Below, piece by piece: positions 1 through 6,911 of a stretch of 12,171 nt of DNA. The notes under the pieces are model-generated. The model searched no databases, was not told where the DNA came from, and saw only the letters and a program-made list of their open reading frames with translations. A program made the position numbers and the translations under genes. Position 1 is the first letter of the stretch, and each line of letters opens with the position of its first letter. This DNA is from an uncultured Clostridium sp. Lineage in GTDB: Bacteria; Bacillota; Clostridia; TANB77; CAG-508. The DNA is taken from NCBI GenBank assembly GCA_900553365.1, contig USDL01000028.1, positions 1 through 12,171 on the forward strand, written 5' to 3'.

Positions 1-37
1 TAACTAAATCTTCATGTGTTCTGCTTGGTACTTTTCT

Positions 38-66
38 ATGATACTACTTTTTTCGACATCTGTCAA
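38..66 (-). promoter_or_regulatory. Consensus sigma-A promoter reading out of the window
   Basis: On the minus strand a -35 box TTGACA (61-66) is followed by a 17-base spacer and a -10 box TATCAT (38-43). A+T-rich tracts lie just upstream at 67-100. Transcription would start near position 31 and run leftward off the edge, so the gene it serves is not visible. The short leader in view has no open frame: its one ATG is followed by a stop after two more codons. Confidence 0.7.
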
Positions 67-87
67 CACTTTTTTGAAAAAATTTTT

Positions 88-180
88 AAAAAGTTTTTAG
101 CAGTGAATTGTAAAAGTAGAATATATTAATTAATATTTAAAGTCTATTTTACTTTTACAATTTACCAAAAGTTTTTAGCT
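88..180. repeat. 13-bp inverted repeat inside 13-bp direct repeats
   Basis: A perfect 13-bp inverted repeat has arms AATTGTAAAAGTA (106-118) and its reverse complement (150-162). A second, smaller palindrome of A and T only (123-136) lies between the arms. The whole is flanked by direct repeats of AAAAGTTTTTAGC at 89-101 and 167-179. The segment lies between the terminator of the small gene at 252-545 and the promoter at 38-66, and no coding frame explains it. It could be a tiny non-autonomous insertion, a set of operator sites, or a structured RNA leader or tail. The sequence alone does not decide. Confidence 0.6.
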
Positions 181-203
181 AATTTTTTTCATTCCTTTAA
201 GTC

Positions 204-246
204 TCAAAAAAGGAAAAGATGCCAACCAATTATGGTTAGCATCTTT
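204..246 (-). terminator. Intrinsic terminator of the small orphan gene
   Basis: On the minus strand, starting six bases after the stop codon of the small gene, arms 234-246 and 215-227 pair over about 13 bp, including one G-U pair, with a 6-base loop. The stem is followed by TTCCTTTTTTG, a T-rich tail. It closes a one-gene transcription unit. Confidence 0.8.
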
Positions 247-251
247 AGGGT

Positions 252-545
252 TTAGACTACCTTCGGTGAAAGATCAATGAAGTAGAAATTGTAAAAGAAC
301 TGGGTTTTTACCTCAAACACTTCTTCCAGAGAATCTGCTATTTCGTCGAGAATCGCAAATGTTTCAAACGGATCGAAGGATATTCTCTCAGTGTTAATAA
401 GAACACGCATGTTCTCACTGGTGGCAACTTCAATCCAAAGTTTTTGACCTCTGGTGTAAGGATCTTTGTCCCAATCACTGATTTCGTACTTGTCCAGAAC
501 GTTCTGGACGATCTTTATCGCCTGGTTTACAGAAGATGTTTTCAT
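252..545 (-). CDS. Small acidic protein of unknown function, single-gene unit
   Basis: I do not recognise this protein (97 aa from the start chosen here). An ATG three codons further upstream (552-554) would give 100 aa, but the Shine-Dalgarno AGGGAG ends only one base before that ATG and is better placed for the internal ATG at 543-545. The chain is acidic overall, rich in Asp/Glu between residues about 20 and 80, with aromatic residues clustered near the C-terminus (QFFYNFYFID). It has no signal peptide or membrane segment, so it is probably cytosolic. It sits alone between a perfect consensus promoter and its own terminator. By hand count its G+C is about 40%, against 25-37% in blocks sampled from the neighbouring aspS, which hints at a different origin or strong codon selection. 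Confidence 0.65.
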   Translation of the reverse strand: MKTSSVNQAIKIVQNVLDKYEISDWDKDPYTRGQKLWIEVATSENMRVLINTERISFDPFETFAILDEIADSLEEVFEVKTQFFYNFYFIDLSPKVV

Positions 546-590
546 CTTGTTCATTCTCCCTATAAGATAATCCCTTCGGAATCTTTTATT

Positions 591-619
591 ATTATACTAC
601 AATTATGTATACTTGTCAA
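591..619 (-). promoter_or_regulatory. Perfect consensus promoter for the small orphan gene
   Basis: On the minus strand TTGACA (614-619) and TATAAT (591-596) are separated by exactly 17 bases, a full match to the sigma-A consensus. The predicted start is near 584, giving a leader of about 30-40 bases that carries the AGGGAG ribosome site. Such a perfect match predicts strong, largely unregulated expression of the downstream gene. Confidence 0.85.
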
Positions 620-631
620 TTTTATGATTTT

Positions 632-676
632 TCTCGTAAAATAATACAAATTGCATTTTTCACAATTTGTATTATT
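632..676 (-). terminator. Probable A+T-rich terminator after aspS
   Basis: A perfect 14-bp stem (arms 640-653 and 663-676) with a 9-base loop begins 9 bases after the aspS stop codon. On the minus strand the 3' arm runs into TTTTACG, a short T tract. The stem is almost all A-T, so termination may be leaky. The next promoter (-35 at 614-619) lies about 20 bases beyond it. Confidence 0.55.
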
Positions 677-685
677 AAGACAATA

Positions 686-2449
686 TTATTTTTCTTTTAC
701 AACTTGTATATGTATATCTTTCAGTTGTTGTTCTGTTACAACACTTGGTGCCCCCATTAAGGCATCCTGTGCCTTCTTATTCTTAGGAAAAGCAATTACC
801 TCCCTAATATTCGGTTCATTTGCTATTAGCATTACCATTCTATCTAACCCTGGAGCTGCTCCCGCATGAGGAGGTGTACCATATTGGAAAGCATTATACA
901 ATGCCCCAAATCTCTTTTCAACTTCAGCCTCTGGGTATCCTGCTATTTCAAATGCCTTTACCATTATCTCTGGATTATGATTTCTTACTGCCCCTGAAGC
1001 AACTTCAAACCCATTACATACTACATCATATTGATATGCCAATATTTCAAGAGGATCCTTGTTAAGTAAAGCCTCCATTCCACCTTGTGGCATTGAGAAT
1101 GGGTTGTGGTTAAAGTCTACAGTTCCTTCGTCTGATAATTCGTACATTGGAAAATCTACTATTAAACAGAATCTGTATACATTTTTTTCTACTAAATCTA
1201 ATCTATTAGCTAATTCAATTCTTAATCCACCTGCTATTTTTTGTGCTGTTTTAAACTCATCTGCAACAAAGAATATGCTATCATTTGATTTTGCTCCTAA
1301 TTCTATTAGTTTTGCTTTTACATCTTCTGTTATAAATTTTGCAATTCCTCCAGATACATTAGATTCGGTATCAAATTTTACCCATGCTAGACCTTTTGCT
1401 CCTAGCTCATTTACTGCAAATTCTGTCATGTTATCAAAGAACTTTCTGCCTTGCTCTGCACCATTTGGCACAATTATTGCTTTTATTGTTTTATCCTTGA
1501 AGGCATTAAATTCTGTTCCTTCAAACACACTTGTTACATCTTGTATTATTAATGGATTTCTTAAGTCTGGCTTATCGCTTCCATACTTTTCCATTGCTTC
1601 CCTGTATGGAATTCTTATAAATGGTCCTTCATCTACTTTCCAGTTTGTAAAATGTTTAAATGTTGATGTAAACACTTCTTCTAATACTTTAAATACATCT
1701 TCTTGTGTTGCAAAAGACATTTCAAAGTCTAATTGGTAGAATTCTCCTGGTGCTCTATCTGCTCTTGGATCTTCATCTCTAAAGCATGGTGCTATTTGGA
1801 AATATTTATCAAACCCTGATACCATTAATAACTGTTTGAATTGTTGTGGAGCTTGTGGAAGTGCATAAAATTCTCCTGGGTGTAATCTACTTGGCACTAG
1901 GAAATCTCTTGCACCTTCTGGAGATGAATTTGCTAAAATTGGAGTTTGAATTTCGCTAAATCCTAATTCATCCATTTTGTCTCTTAAAAATTTCATTATT
2001 TTAGAACGTAGTAATATGTTTCTATGTATTTTTTCATTTCTTAAGTCTAAGAATCTGTATTCTAGTCTTAAATCTTCTCTTACTGATGATATATCTATTT
2101 TTTCTGAATTTACTTCAAAAGGTAATACATTTTTACATTTTCCAAGTACTTCAATGTTTTCTGCTTGTATTTCAATATCTCCTGTTGGTATTTTAGAATT
2201 TTTATTACTTCTTTCAGCAACTAGACCTTTTACTGAGATTACACATTCTGTAACTAAATCTTTTGCTTGTTCTTGTAGTTCTTCATTTTCTGATATTATA
2301 ATTTGTGTAATTCCAAATTGATCTCTTAAATCAATAAATTTCATTGCTCCTAAATTTCTAATTCTTTGTACCCAACCTGCTAGTTTAATAGTTTCTCCAA
2401 CATTTTGAATTCTTAATTCTCCACAGTTATGTGTTCTATATTCGTTCAT
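686..2449 (-). CDS. aspS: Aspartyl-tRNA synthetase
   Basis: Class II synthetase that charges tRNA-Asp with aspartate in the cytosol. At 587 aa it has the full bacterial-type length. In order: an N-terminal OB-fold anticodon domain (about 1-110), class II motif 1 ending in TPIL (about 169-172), motif 2 with FRDED and GEFYQLD (223-241), the bacterial insertion (GAD) domain (about 310-400), and motif 3 with GLDR (534-537). The GEFYQLD and ASGAVRNH (484-491) versions are unlike the E. coli forms and recall alphaproteobacterial AspRS. In the anticodon domain a Leu follows RIRN, where relaxed-specificity enzymes carry His, so a discriminating (tRNA-Asp-only) enzyme seems more likely; this is inference. 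AGGAGG lies five bases before the ATG. It follows cca by 9 bases, with the cca stop overlapping this ribosome site, and the two form one operon. Confidence 0.97.
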   Translation of the reverse strand: MNEYRTHNCGELRIQNVGETIKLAGWVQRIRNLGAMKFIDLRDQFGITQIIISENEELQEQAKDLVTECVISVKGLVAERSNKNSKIPTGDIEIQAENIEVLGKCKNVLPFEVNSEKIDISSVREDLRLEYRFLDLRNEKIHRNILLRSKIMKFLRDKMDELGFSEIQTPILANSSPEGARDFLVPSRLHPGEFYALPQAPQQFKQLLMVSGFDKYFQIAPCFRDEDPRADRAPGEFYQLDFEMSFATQEDVFKVLEEVFTSTFKHFTNWKVDEGPFIRIPYREAMEKYGSDKPDLRNPLIIQDVTSVFEGTEFNAFKDKTIKAIIVPNGAEQGRKFFDNMTEFAVNELGAKGLAWVKFDTESNVSGGIAKFITEDVKAKLIELGAKSNDSIFFVADEFKTAQKIAGGLRIELANRLDLVEKNVYRFCLIVDFPMYELSDEGTVDFNHNPFSMPQGGMEALLNKDPLEILAYQYDVVCNGFEVASGAVRNHNPEIMVKAFEIAGYPEAEVEKRFGALYNAFQYGTPPHAGAAPGLDRMVMLIANEPNIREVIAFPKNKKAQDALMGAPSVVTEQQLKDIHIQVVKEK

Positions 2450-2458
2450 ATTTGCCTC

Positions 2459-3712
2459 CTACTTTATATTACTTTTTAACCATTTTACACGTTCTTCATG
2501 TAATTTTTTTCCAAACTCTATTCCGGGTTTTAGTTTAAATTTGTTTTTTATATATTCTCCATCAATTATTTTTAACATTTTACTTCCAATAGTGTAAAAA
2601 TCGTATTGTTTATCTATTATATCGTTTTTTTCGTTTTCTAAATTTCTACTTCTGTCTGAATATACTACTATTTGTAAACCTTTTAAGCCTAATGTACTTT
2701 TATCAATTTTTTCTATAAAGCTTACTTTTTTTGCTATTGTCATTTGATTAAAGATTCCGCCCTTCATGTGTTCTAAAACAGCTGTTAGCCCCATCTTTTT
2801 CCATTCATTTGGAGTTCCTAATGTTTTGCATAAAAGCCTTAAAGGCTCAACTCCTCTTTGTTCATGATTGTAATGATGTGGGTACATTTCCTTTGGGGTT
2901 CTGCCTTTTCCCAAATCGTGTACTAAAGTGCAAAATCTTATTTTAACATCTTTTGTAATTTTGGCACTGTTATCCAAAGCAAGCATTGTATGATTATAAC
3001 TATCGCCTTCTGGATGGTATTTAATTGGCTGTATTGCACCTATTAAATCATATATTTCCTTAAAATGAACGTCTAGAACTTCTGCCTCTCTTAATACATT
3101 AAAAAATATTGAAGGTTTGTCCGCTTCTAGTGCTTTTCTAAATTCTGTGAAAACCCTTTCTTTTGACAATGTTTCAAGTTCGCCTTTTAATTTATGCAAC
3201 ATATTTAAAGTTTTTCTTGATACTTCAAACTCCAAATTGGCTGCAATTCTTGCTACTCTGTAAACTCTTAGTGGATCTTCACTAAATTTTTCACTAGTTG
3301 CTCTTATAATACCATTTTCTAAATCTTCTCTTCCTCCAAAAGGATCTATAATCTCTTTTGTTAAAACATCTTGTGCAATAGAATTTATTGTTATATCTCT
3401 ACGTTTTAAATCTTCTTCTATTGAAATATCTTCATTTGTTTCAATTTCAAATTCTTTATGTCCCTTTCCAACTTTTGTTTCTTTTCTTGCTAAAGCAAAT
3501 TCTTTTCCTTCTATGTCAAAAACTTCAAAAGCCTTTCCTCTGCTTTTAGCCATTGGAAATAGATTTAAAAATTTTTCAGAAGTAAAACCTGTTATGCAAT
3601 AATCCTCGTCCTTAATTGGTTTATTTAAAATAGCATCACGTACAGCCCCACCTACTAAATAAGTGTTACCACCATTTTGTTTAATTAATTTTGCTATTTT
3701 TTCTATTTCCAT
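2459..3712 (-). CDS. cca: CCA tRNA nucleotidyltransferase with HD domain
   Basis: Adds or repairs the 3' CCA end of tRNAs; it belongs to the poly(A)-polymerase/CCA class II nucleotidyltransferases. The 417-aa chain shows GGAVRD (21-26), catalytic Asp35 and Asp37 in DED, RRDITIN (104-110), EDPLRVYRVAR (145-155) and ERVFTEFRKAL (185-195), then an HD-type domain with HDLGKG (265-270). The layout matches the E. coli-type enzyme, whose HD domain carries phosphohydrolase activity. An upstream ATG at 3769 would add 19 residues, but those codons lie on top of the promoter (-35 at 3764-3769) and have no ribosome site, whereas AGGAGG (3717-3722) sits four bases before the ATG at 3712. First gene of the cca-aspS operon. 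An A-adding-only or CC-adding-only role cannot be excluded by eye. Confidence 0.9.
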   Translation of the reverse strand: MEIEKIAKLIKQNGGNTYLVGGAVRDAILNKPIKDEDYCITGFTSEKFLNLFPMAKSRGKAFEVFDIEGKEFALARKETKVGKGHKEFEIETNEDISIEEDLKRRDITINSIAQDVLTKEIIDPFGGREDLENGIIRATSEKFSEDPLRVYRVARIAANLEFEVSRKTLNMLHKLKGELETLSKERVFTEFRKALEADKPSIFFNVLREAEVLDVHFKEIYDLIGAIQPIKYHPEGDSYNHTMLALDNSAKITKDVKIRFCTLVHDLGKGRTPKEMYPHHYNHEQRGVEPLRLLCKTLGTPNEWKKMGLTAVLEHMKGGIFNQMTIAKKVSFIEKIDKSTLGLKGLQIVVYSDRSRNLENEKNDIIDKQYDFYTIGSKMLKIIDGEYIKNKFKLKPGIEFGKKLHEERVKWLKSNIK

Positions 3713-3740
3713 TTTCCCTCCTAAAAAAATATTACATCTT

Positions 3741-3769
3741 ATTTTATCTCTAATGTGCCCAAATGTCAA
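3741..3769 (-). promoter_or_regulatory. Promoter of the cca-aspS operon
   Basis: On the minus strand TTGACA (3764-3769), a 17-base spacer and TAAAAT (3741-3746) form a near-perfect sigma-A promoter. The predicted start near 3734 leaves a leader of about 22 bases with the AGGAGG ribosome site. That is too short for a T-box or other riboswitch, so no amino-acid-responsive control of aspS is visible here. Confidence 0.8.
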
Positions 3770-3775
3770 TACTTA

Positions 3776-3810
3776 GAAAAAAGAAAGGCCATTTTTTAAA
3801 TAGCCTTTCT
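3776..3810 (-). terminator. Intrinsic terminator after rimO
   Basis: On the minus strand AGAAAGGC...GCCTTTCT (3803-3810 with 3782-3789) can extend inward through CTATTT/AAATGG to a stem of about 13 bp with a 3-base loop. The 3' arm runs into TTTTTC. It lies just downstream of the rimO stop and closes the long operon before the cca promoter. Confidence 0.85.
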
Positions 3811-3828
3811 AATGTTTTTTAGATTAAA

Positions 3829-5139
3829 TTAAATTATTTTTCCTATTAAATCATAATTTTTTACATCTGTTACTTTTACCTTTATCCAAGTATTTTCTAA
3901 ACCTGGCTTTGTATTTGGAACAAATATCAGTCCGTCTTCCTCTGGTATGTCCATATATGTTCTACCACAATAGTATTTGTTATCAAATGTTTTTGTTTCT
4001 ACTAGCATTTCATAAACATTCCCTAGTTTTTCTTGTAGTTTTTGTTTTGATATTTTTTGTGCTAGGCTCATTATTTGGTCTAGTCTTTTCTGTTTTGTTT
4101 TATAATGAATTTGTTCAGGTAGCCTTGCTGCCGGTGTTCCATCTTCTTTTGAATATTTGAATACTCCTAATTTATCAAAATATCCTTTTTCTACAAAATC
4201 ATATAGTTTTTTGAAATCTTCTTCTGTTTCTCCAGGGAAGCCTACTATTAGAGATGTTCTCAAAACTACTTCTGGTATTTCTTTCTTAATTTTCTTAACT
4301 AAAATTTCTATTTTTTCTCCTGTTGTTTTTCTATTCATTCTTTTTAAAACAGAATTTGATATGTGTTGTATTGGTATATCAAAATATTTGCAAATTTTTG
4401 GATTATTTTTTACTGTTTGTATTAATTCATCTGTTATACCTTCTGGATATGCATAAAGAAAACGTAACCATTTTATGCTTTCTATCTTGCTAATTTCATC
4501 TAATAGCTCTGCTAGTCTAGGTTTTTCATATAAGTCTATTCCATATTTTGTTGTATCTTGTGCAATTACTATTATCTCTTTATAGCCTTTGCTTGCTAGA
4601 CTTTTTGCTTCTTCAATTATTTCTTCAAATGGTCTACTTATATATGGGCCTCTTATATTTGGAATTGCACAATATGTGCATTTGTTACTACAGCCTTCTG
4701 CAATTTTTAGATAAGTGGTTGTGCTCCCTGTAGTTACAACTCTTTCTAAATAATCTAACTCTGCAAGTTGATTATCTTTATTTTCTTTATTTATTAAATT
4801 CTCAATCTTTTCCCAAAGTTTATCATATTCTTTTATTGATATAAATAAATCTACCTCTGGTATTAGCTTTTCTAGTTCTTTTTGGTATCTTTCTATTAAA
4901 CATCCCATGGCAATTAAATATTTGCATTTTCCTGTTTGTTTATATTCTGCCATTTCTAGCATGGTGTCTATTGCCTCTTGTTTAGCACTTTCTATGAATC
5001 CACATGTATTTATTATAATAACTTCCGCTTCTTTTACATTATTTACAATTTCATAGTTGTGCTCTTTAAATAACCCTATTGTCATTTCTGTATCTACTAA
5101 ATTTTTTGTACATCCTAATGATATAAATCCTATCTTCAT
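3829..5139 (-). CDS. rimO: Ribosomal protein S12 methylthiotransferase RimO
   Basis: Radical-SAM methylthiotransferase that modifies a conserved aspartate of ribosomal protein S12. At 436 aa it is of normal length. The N-terminal domain carries three Cys for one Fe-S cluster (Cys10, Cys46, Cys80), the radical-SAM motif is CSNKCTYC (Cys150, Cys154, Cys157), and a TRAM domain fills about residues 375-436. The opening MKIGFISLGC, the NLVDTE stretch and QDTTKYG favour RimO over the tRNA enzymes MiaB and MtaB. GAGGAG lies six bases before the ATG, inside the last codons and stop of rng; the two genes are three bases apart, so translation is probably coupled. Last gene of the operon, followed by a strong terminator. 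Confidence 0.93.
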   Translation of the reverse strand: MKIGFISLGCTKNLVDTEMTIGLFKEHNYEIVNNVKEAEVIIINTCGFIESAKQEAIDTMLEMAEYKQTGKCKYLIAMGCLIERYQKELEKLIPEVDLFISIKEYDKLWEKIENLINKENKDNQLAELDYLERVVTTGSTTTYLKIAEGCSNKCTYCAIPNIRGPYISRPFEEIIEEAKSLASKGYKEIIVIAQDTTKYGIDLYEKPRLAELLDEISKIESIKWLRFLYAYPEGITDELIQTVKNNPKICKYFDIPIQHISNSVLKRMNRKTTGEKIEILVKKIKKEIPEVVLRTSLIVGFPGETEEDFKKLYDFVEKGYFDKLGVFKYSKEDGTPAARLPEQIHYKTKQKRLDQIMSLAQKISKQKLQEKLGNVYEMLVETKTFDNKYYCGRTYMDIPEEDGLIFVPNTKPGLENTWIKVKVTDVKNYDLIGKII

Positions 5140-5142
5140 TTT

Positions 5143-6322
5143 TTACTCCTCGTAATAATCGTTATTGCACATATTTTTTCTAGTCATTTCTAATAAATTT
5201 AATTTTGTAAAGCCTGCAACTTGTGTTTTAGCTCTATCTTTCTTTAGCAGTTCTTTTAATAGTTGTTCTATTGAAGTTTTATTTGCATTGTTACTCATAT
5301 CTATATAATCTATAATTATTATTCCTCCAATATCTCTTAATCTTAATTGCTTTACAATTTCTTGTGTTGCTTCTTGGTTTACCTTATATATTGTTGTTTC
5401 TAAATCTTTCTTTCCTGTATACTTACCTGTGTTTACGTCTATTGCCGTTAATGCTTCTGTTCTATCAATAGTTATAAATCCACCACATTTTAACCAGATT
5501 TTTCTGTTTTCCATTTTTTCTATTTGTTTTGATAAAGAATACATATCAAATAAGTTTTCCTTCCTTAGCTCAACTTTTACATTTTTTACTTCTTCTAACA
5601 TTTTCTTTACGTCTTCATATATTTCTTTATCATTTACAATTATTCTTTCTAATCCTCTATCTGCAATATCTATAACTGTTCTTCTAATTAATGCCATGTT
5701 ATCATATAGTAATTCTGGAACGCTTTTTGATGAATTTGCTTTTTCCTTTATTTCTTTCCATTTTGCCAATAGAGCTTCTGTATCATTTTTAATATCCTCT
5801 TCTGTTGCGTGCTCACTTGAAGTTCTTAAAATTGCTCCATTATTGGCTGGTAAATATTTTTTTACAATATCAACTAATTTTTTTCTTTTTGCTTCATTCT
5901 CTATTTTTTGTGATACTGTTACTATTTCTGTATCTGGCATTAAAACCACAAATCTTCCAGATAAATTAATATGTGTACTCACTTTTGCACCCTTGCTAAC
6001 TGTTCCATCTTTTTTTATTTGTATTATTATTTTGTCCCCTTCTTTTAAGATGCTTTCTATTGGTTTTATTTCAGTTTTGCTTTTTGTTATATCTACTTTA
6101 GGTAATACATCTTGAACTTTTATTAAACTATGTCTTGTTTCTCCAATGTCAATAAAAGCTGAACCGCATACCTTTTAGCACATTTACAACTTTTCCTATA
6201 TAAATATTTCCCTCTAAGCGTTTTTGATTTTCATGTTCCTCGTGTTTTTCAACTAATATTCCATTTTCTACTAACATAATAGTTTTTAAATTTTCTTGTT
6301 TATTTATTAATAGTTCTAGCAT
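5143..6322 (-). pseudogene. rng: Ribonuclease E/G, frameshifted as given
   Basis: Endoribonuclease of the RNase E/G family, which cuts single-stranded A+U-rich RNA in rRNA maturation and mRNA decay. It starts at the ATG 6320-6322 with AAGGAA upstream. The first frame (57 aa, MLELLINKQE... with the S1-domain start GNIYIGKVVNVLKG) ends at a TGA at 6149-6151. The rest of the family sequence (SAFIDIGETRHS onward) continues one base out of frame from about 6166 to 5143. Reconstructed length is about 392 aa. The catalytic aspartates are present in LTAIDVNTG and IIIIDYIDM. The chain stops right after LLEMTRK and lacks the CPxCxG zinc-link that usually follows. Downstream, an internal GTG at 5980-5982 gives a 279-aa frame, but without the S1 domain. 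Either a sequencing or assembly error, or a real mutation. Sits between pth and rimO. Confidence 0.85.
6158..6169 (-). other. Site of the one-base frame change in rng
   Basis: The coding strand reads ATGCGGTTCAGCTTTTATTGA. The family pattern here is G-M-Q/R-S/A-A-F-I-D-I-G. To read GM and then SAFIDIG, one base in CGGTTCA must be skipped. The first frame stops at the TGA (6149-6151). The second frame is closed upstream by a TAA at 6175-6177, so the change must lie between these points. Confidence 0.8.
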
Positions 6323-6347
6323 TTTATGTATTCCTTTCCATTTTTTG

Positions 6348-6911
6348 TTATTTACTGTTATATTTGTTCATTGCTACATCTATACCATTTTTTAGAATCT
6401 CTAGTACAGCATCTGCGGCTCTATTTACACCTTGTTCTAATATTTTTTTATCTTCTTCGTCTATTGCTCCTATAACATAGTTTATTAGGTCATTACTATA
6501 TTTAGGCTTACCAATTCCCACTCTTACTCTTACAAAGTCCTCTGTTTGTAAAAAGTGAACTACTGATTTCATTCCATTATGTGTGCCTGGGCTTCCCTTT
6601 TTCCTTATTCTAATTGTGCCTGGCTCTAAATCTATGTCGTCATATACAACTATTATATTTTCACAAGGTATTTTGTAAAAGTTTTTGAATTCTATTACAC
6701 TTTCTCCACTTGAATTCATATATGTTTGTGGTTTTAAAAAAATTACTTTTTCTCCATTTATATGTTCTATTGTATATTGCCCATTAAATTTAGACTGTGA
6801 AATTTTTATATCACAGTCTTTTGCTATTTTATTTATAACTTTAAAGCCCATATTGTGTCTTGTGTTTTCATATTCTTCTTCTGGGTTTCCTAGTCCTACT
6901 ATTAGGTACAT
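6348..6911 (-). CDS. pth: Peptidyl-tRNA hydrolase
   Basis: Releases tRNA from peptidyl-tRNAs dropped by stalled ribosomes; an essential cytosolic esterase. At 187 aa it matches the usual length. The active-site residues are all present: Asn9 in GLGNP, His19 in TRHNMGF, Asp91 in VVYDDIDL and Asn112 in GTHNGMKS. The ATG directly abuts the TAA of the upstream glycosyltransferase, and its AAAGGAGAT ribosome site lies within the last codons of that gene, so the two are probably translationally coupled. rng follows after 25 bases. Confidence 0.96.
   Translation of the reverse strand: MYLIVGLGNPEEEYENTRHNMGFKVINKIAKDCDIKISQSKFNGQYTIEHINGEKVIFLKPQTYMNSSGESVIEFKNFYKIPCENIIVVYDDIDLEPGTIRIRKKGSPGTHNGMKSVVHFLQTEDFVRVRVGIGKPKYSNDLINYVIGAIDEEDKKILEQGVNRAADAVLEILKNGIDVAMNKYNSK

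Noticed and set aside
1..31. LexA-like box (GAACACATG) near the left edge
   Set aside because: Only one half resembles a clostridial or Bacillus SOS box; the second half does not match.
1059..1739. Plus-strand open frame of 226 codons opposite aspS
   Set aside because: It lies wholly antisense to a well-supported aspS and shows no family motif. Long antisense frames are expected in A+T-rich coding DNA with this codon bias.
3713..3740. T-box or other riboswitch upstream of cca-aspS
   Set aside because: The predicted leader is only about 22 bases and is accounted for by the ribosome site.
5429..6115. Plus-strand open frame of 228 codons opposite rng
   Set aside because: Antisense to conserved RNase E/G sequence, and its Phe/Ser-rich, hydrophobic composition is typical of a shadow frame.
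6149..6182. Programmed +1 frameshifting in rng, similar to prfB
   Set aside because: The stop context TAT TGA C looks superficially similar, but the conserved SAFIDIG stretch already lies in the second frame before the stop, so the change occurs upstream of it. No slippery run or stimulatory ribosome site was found.
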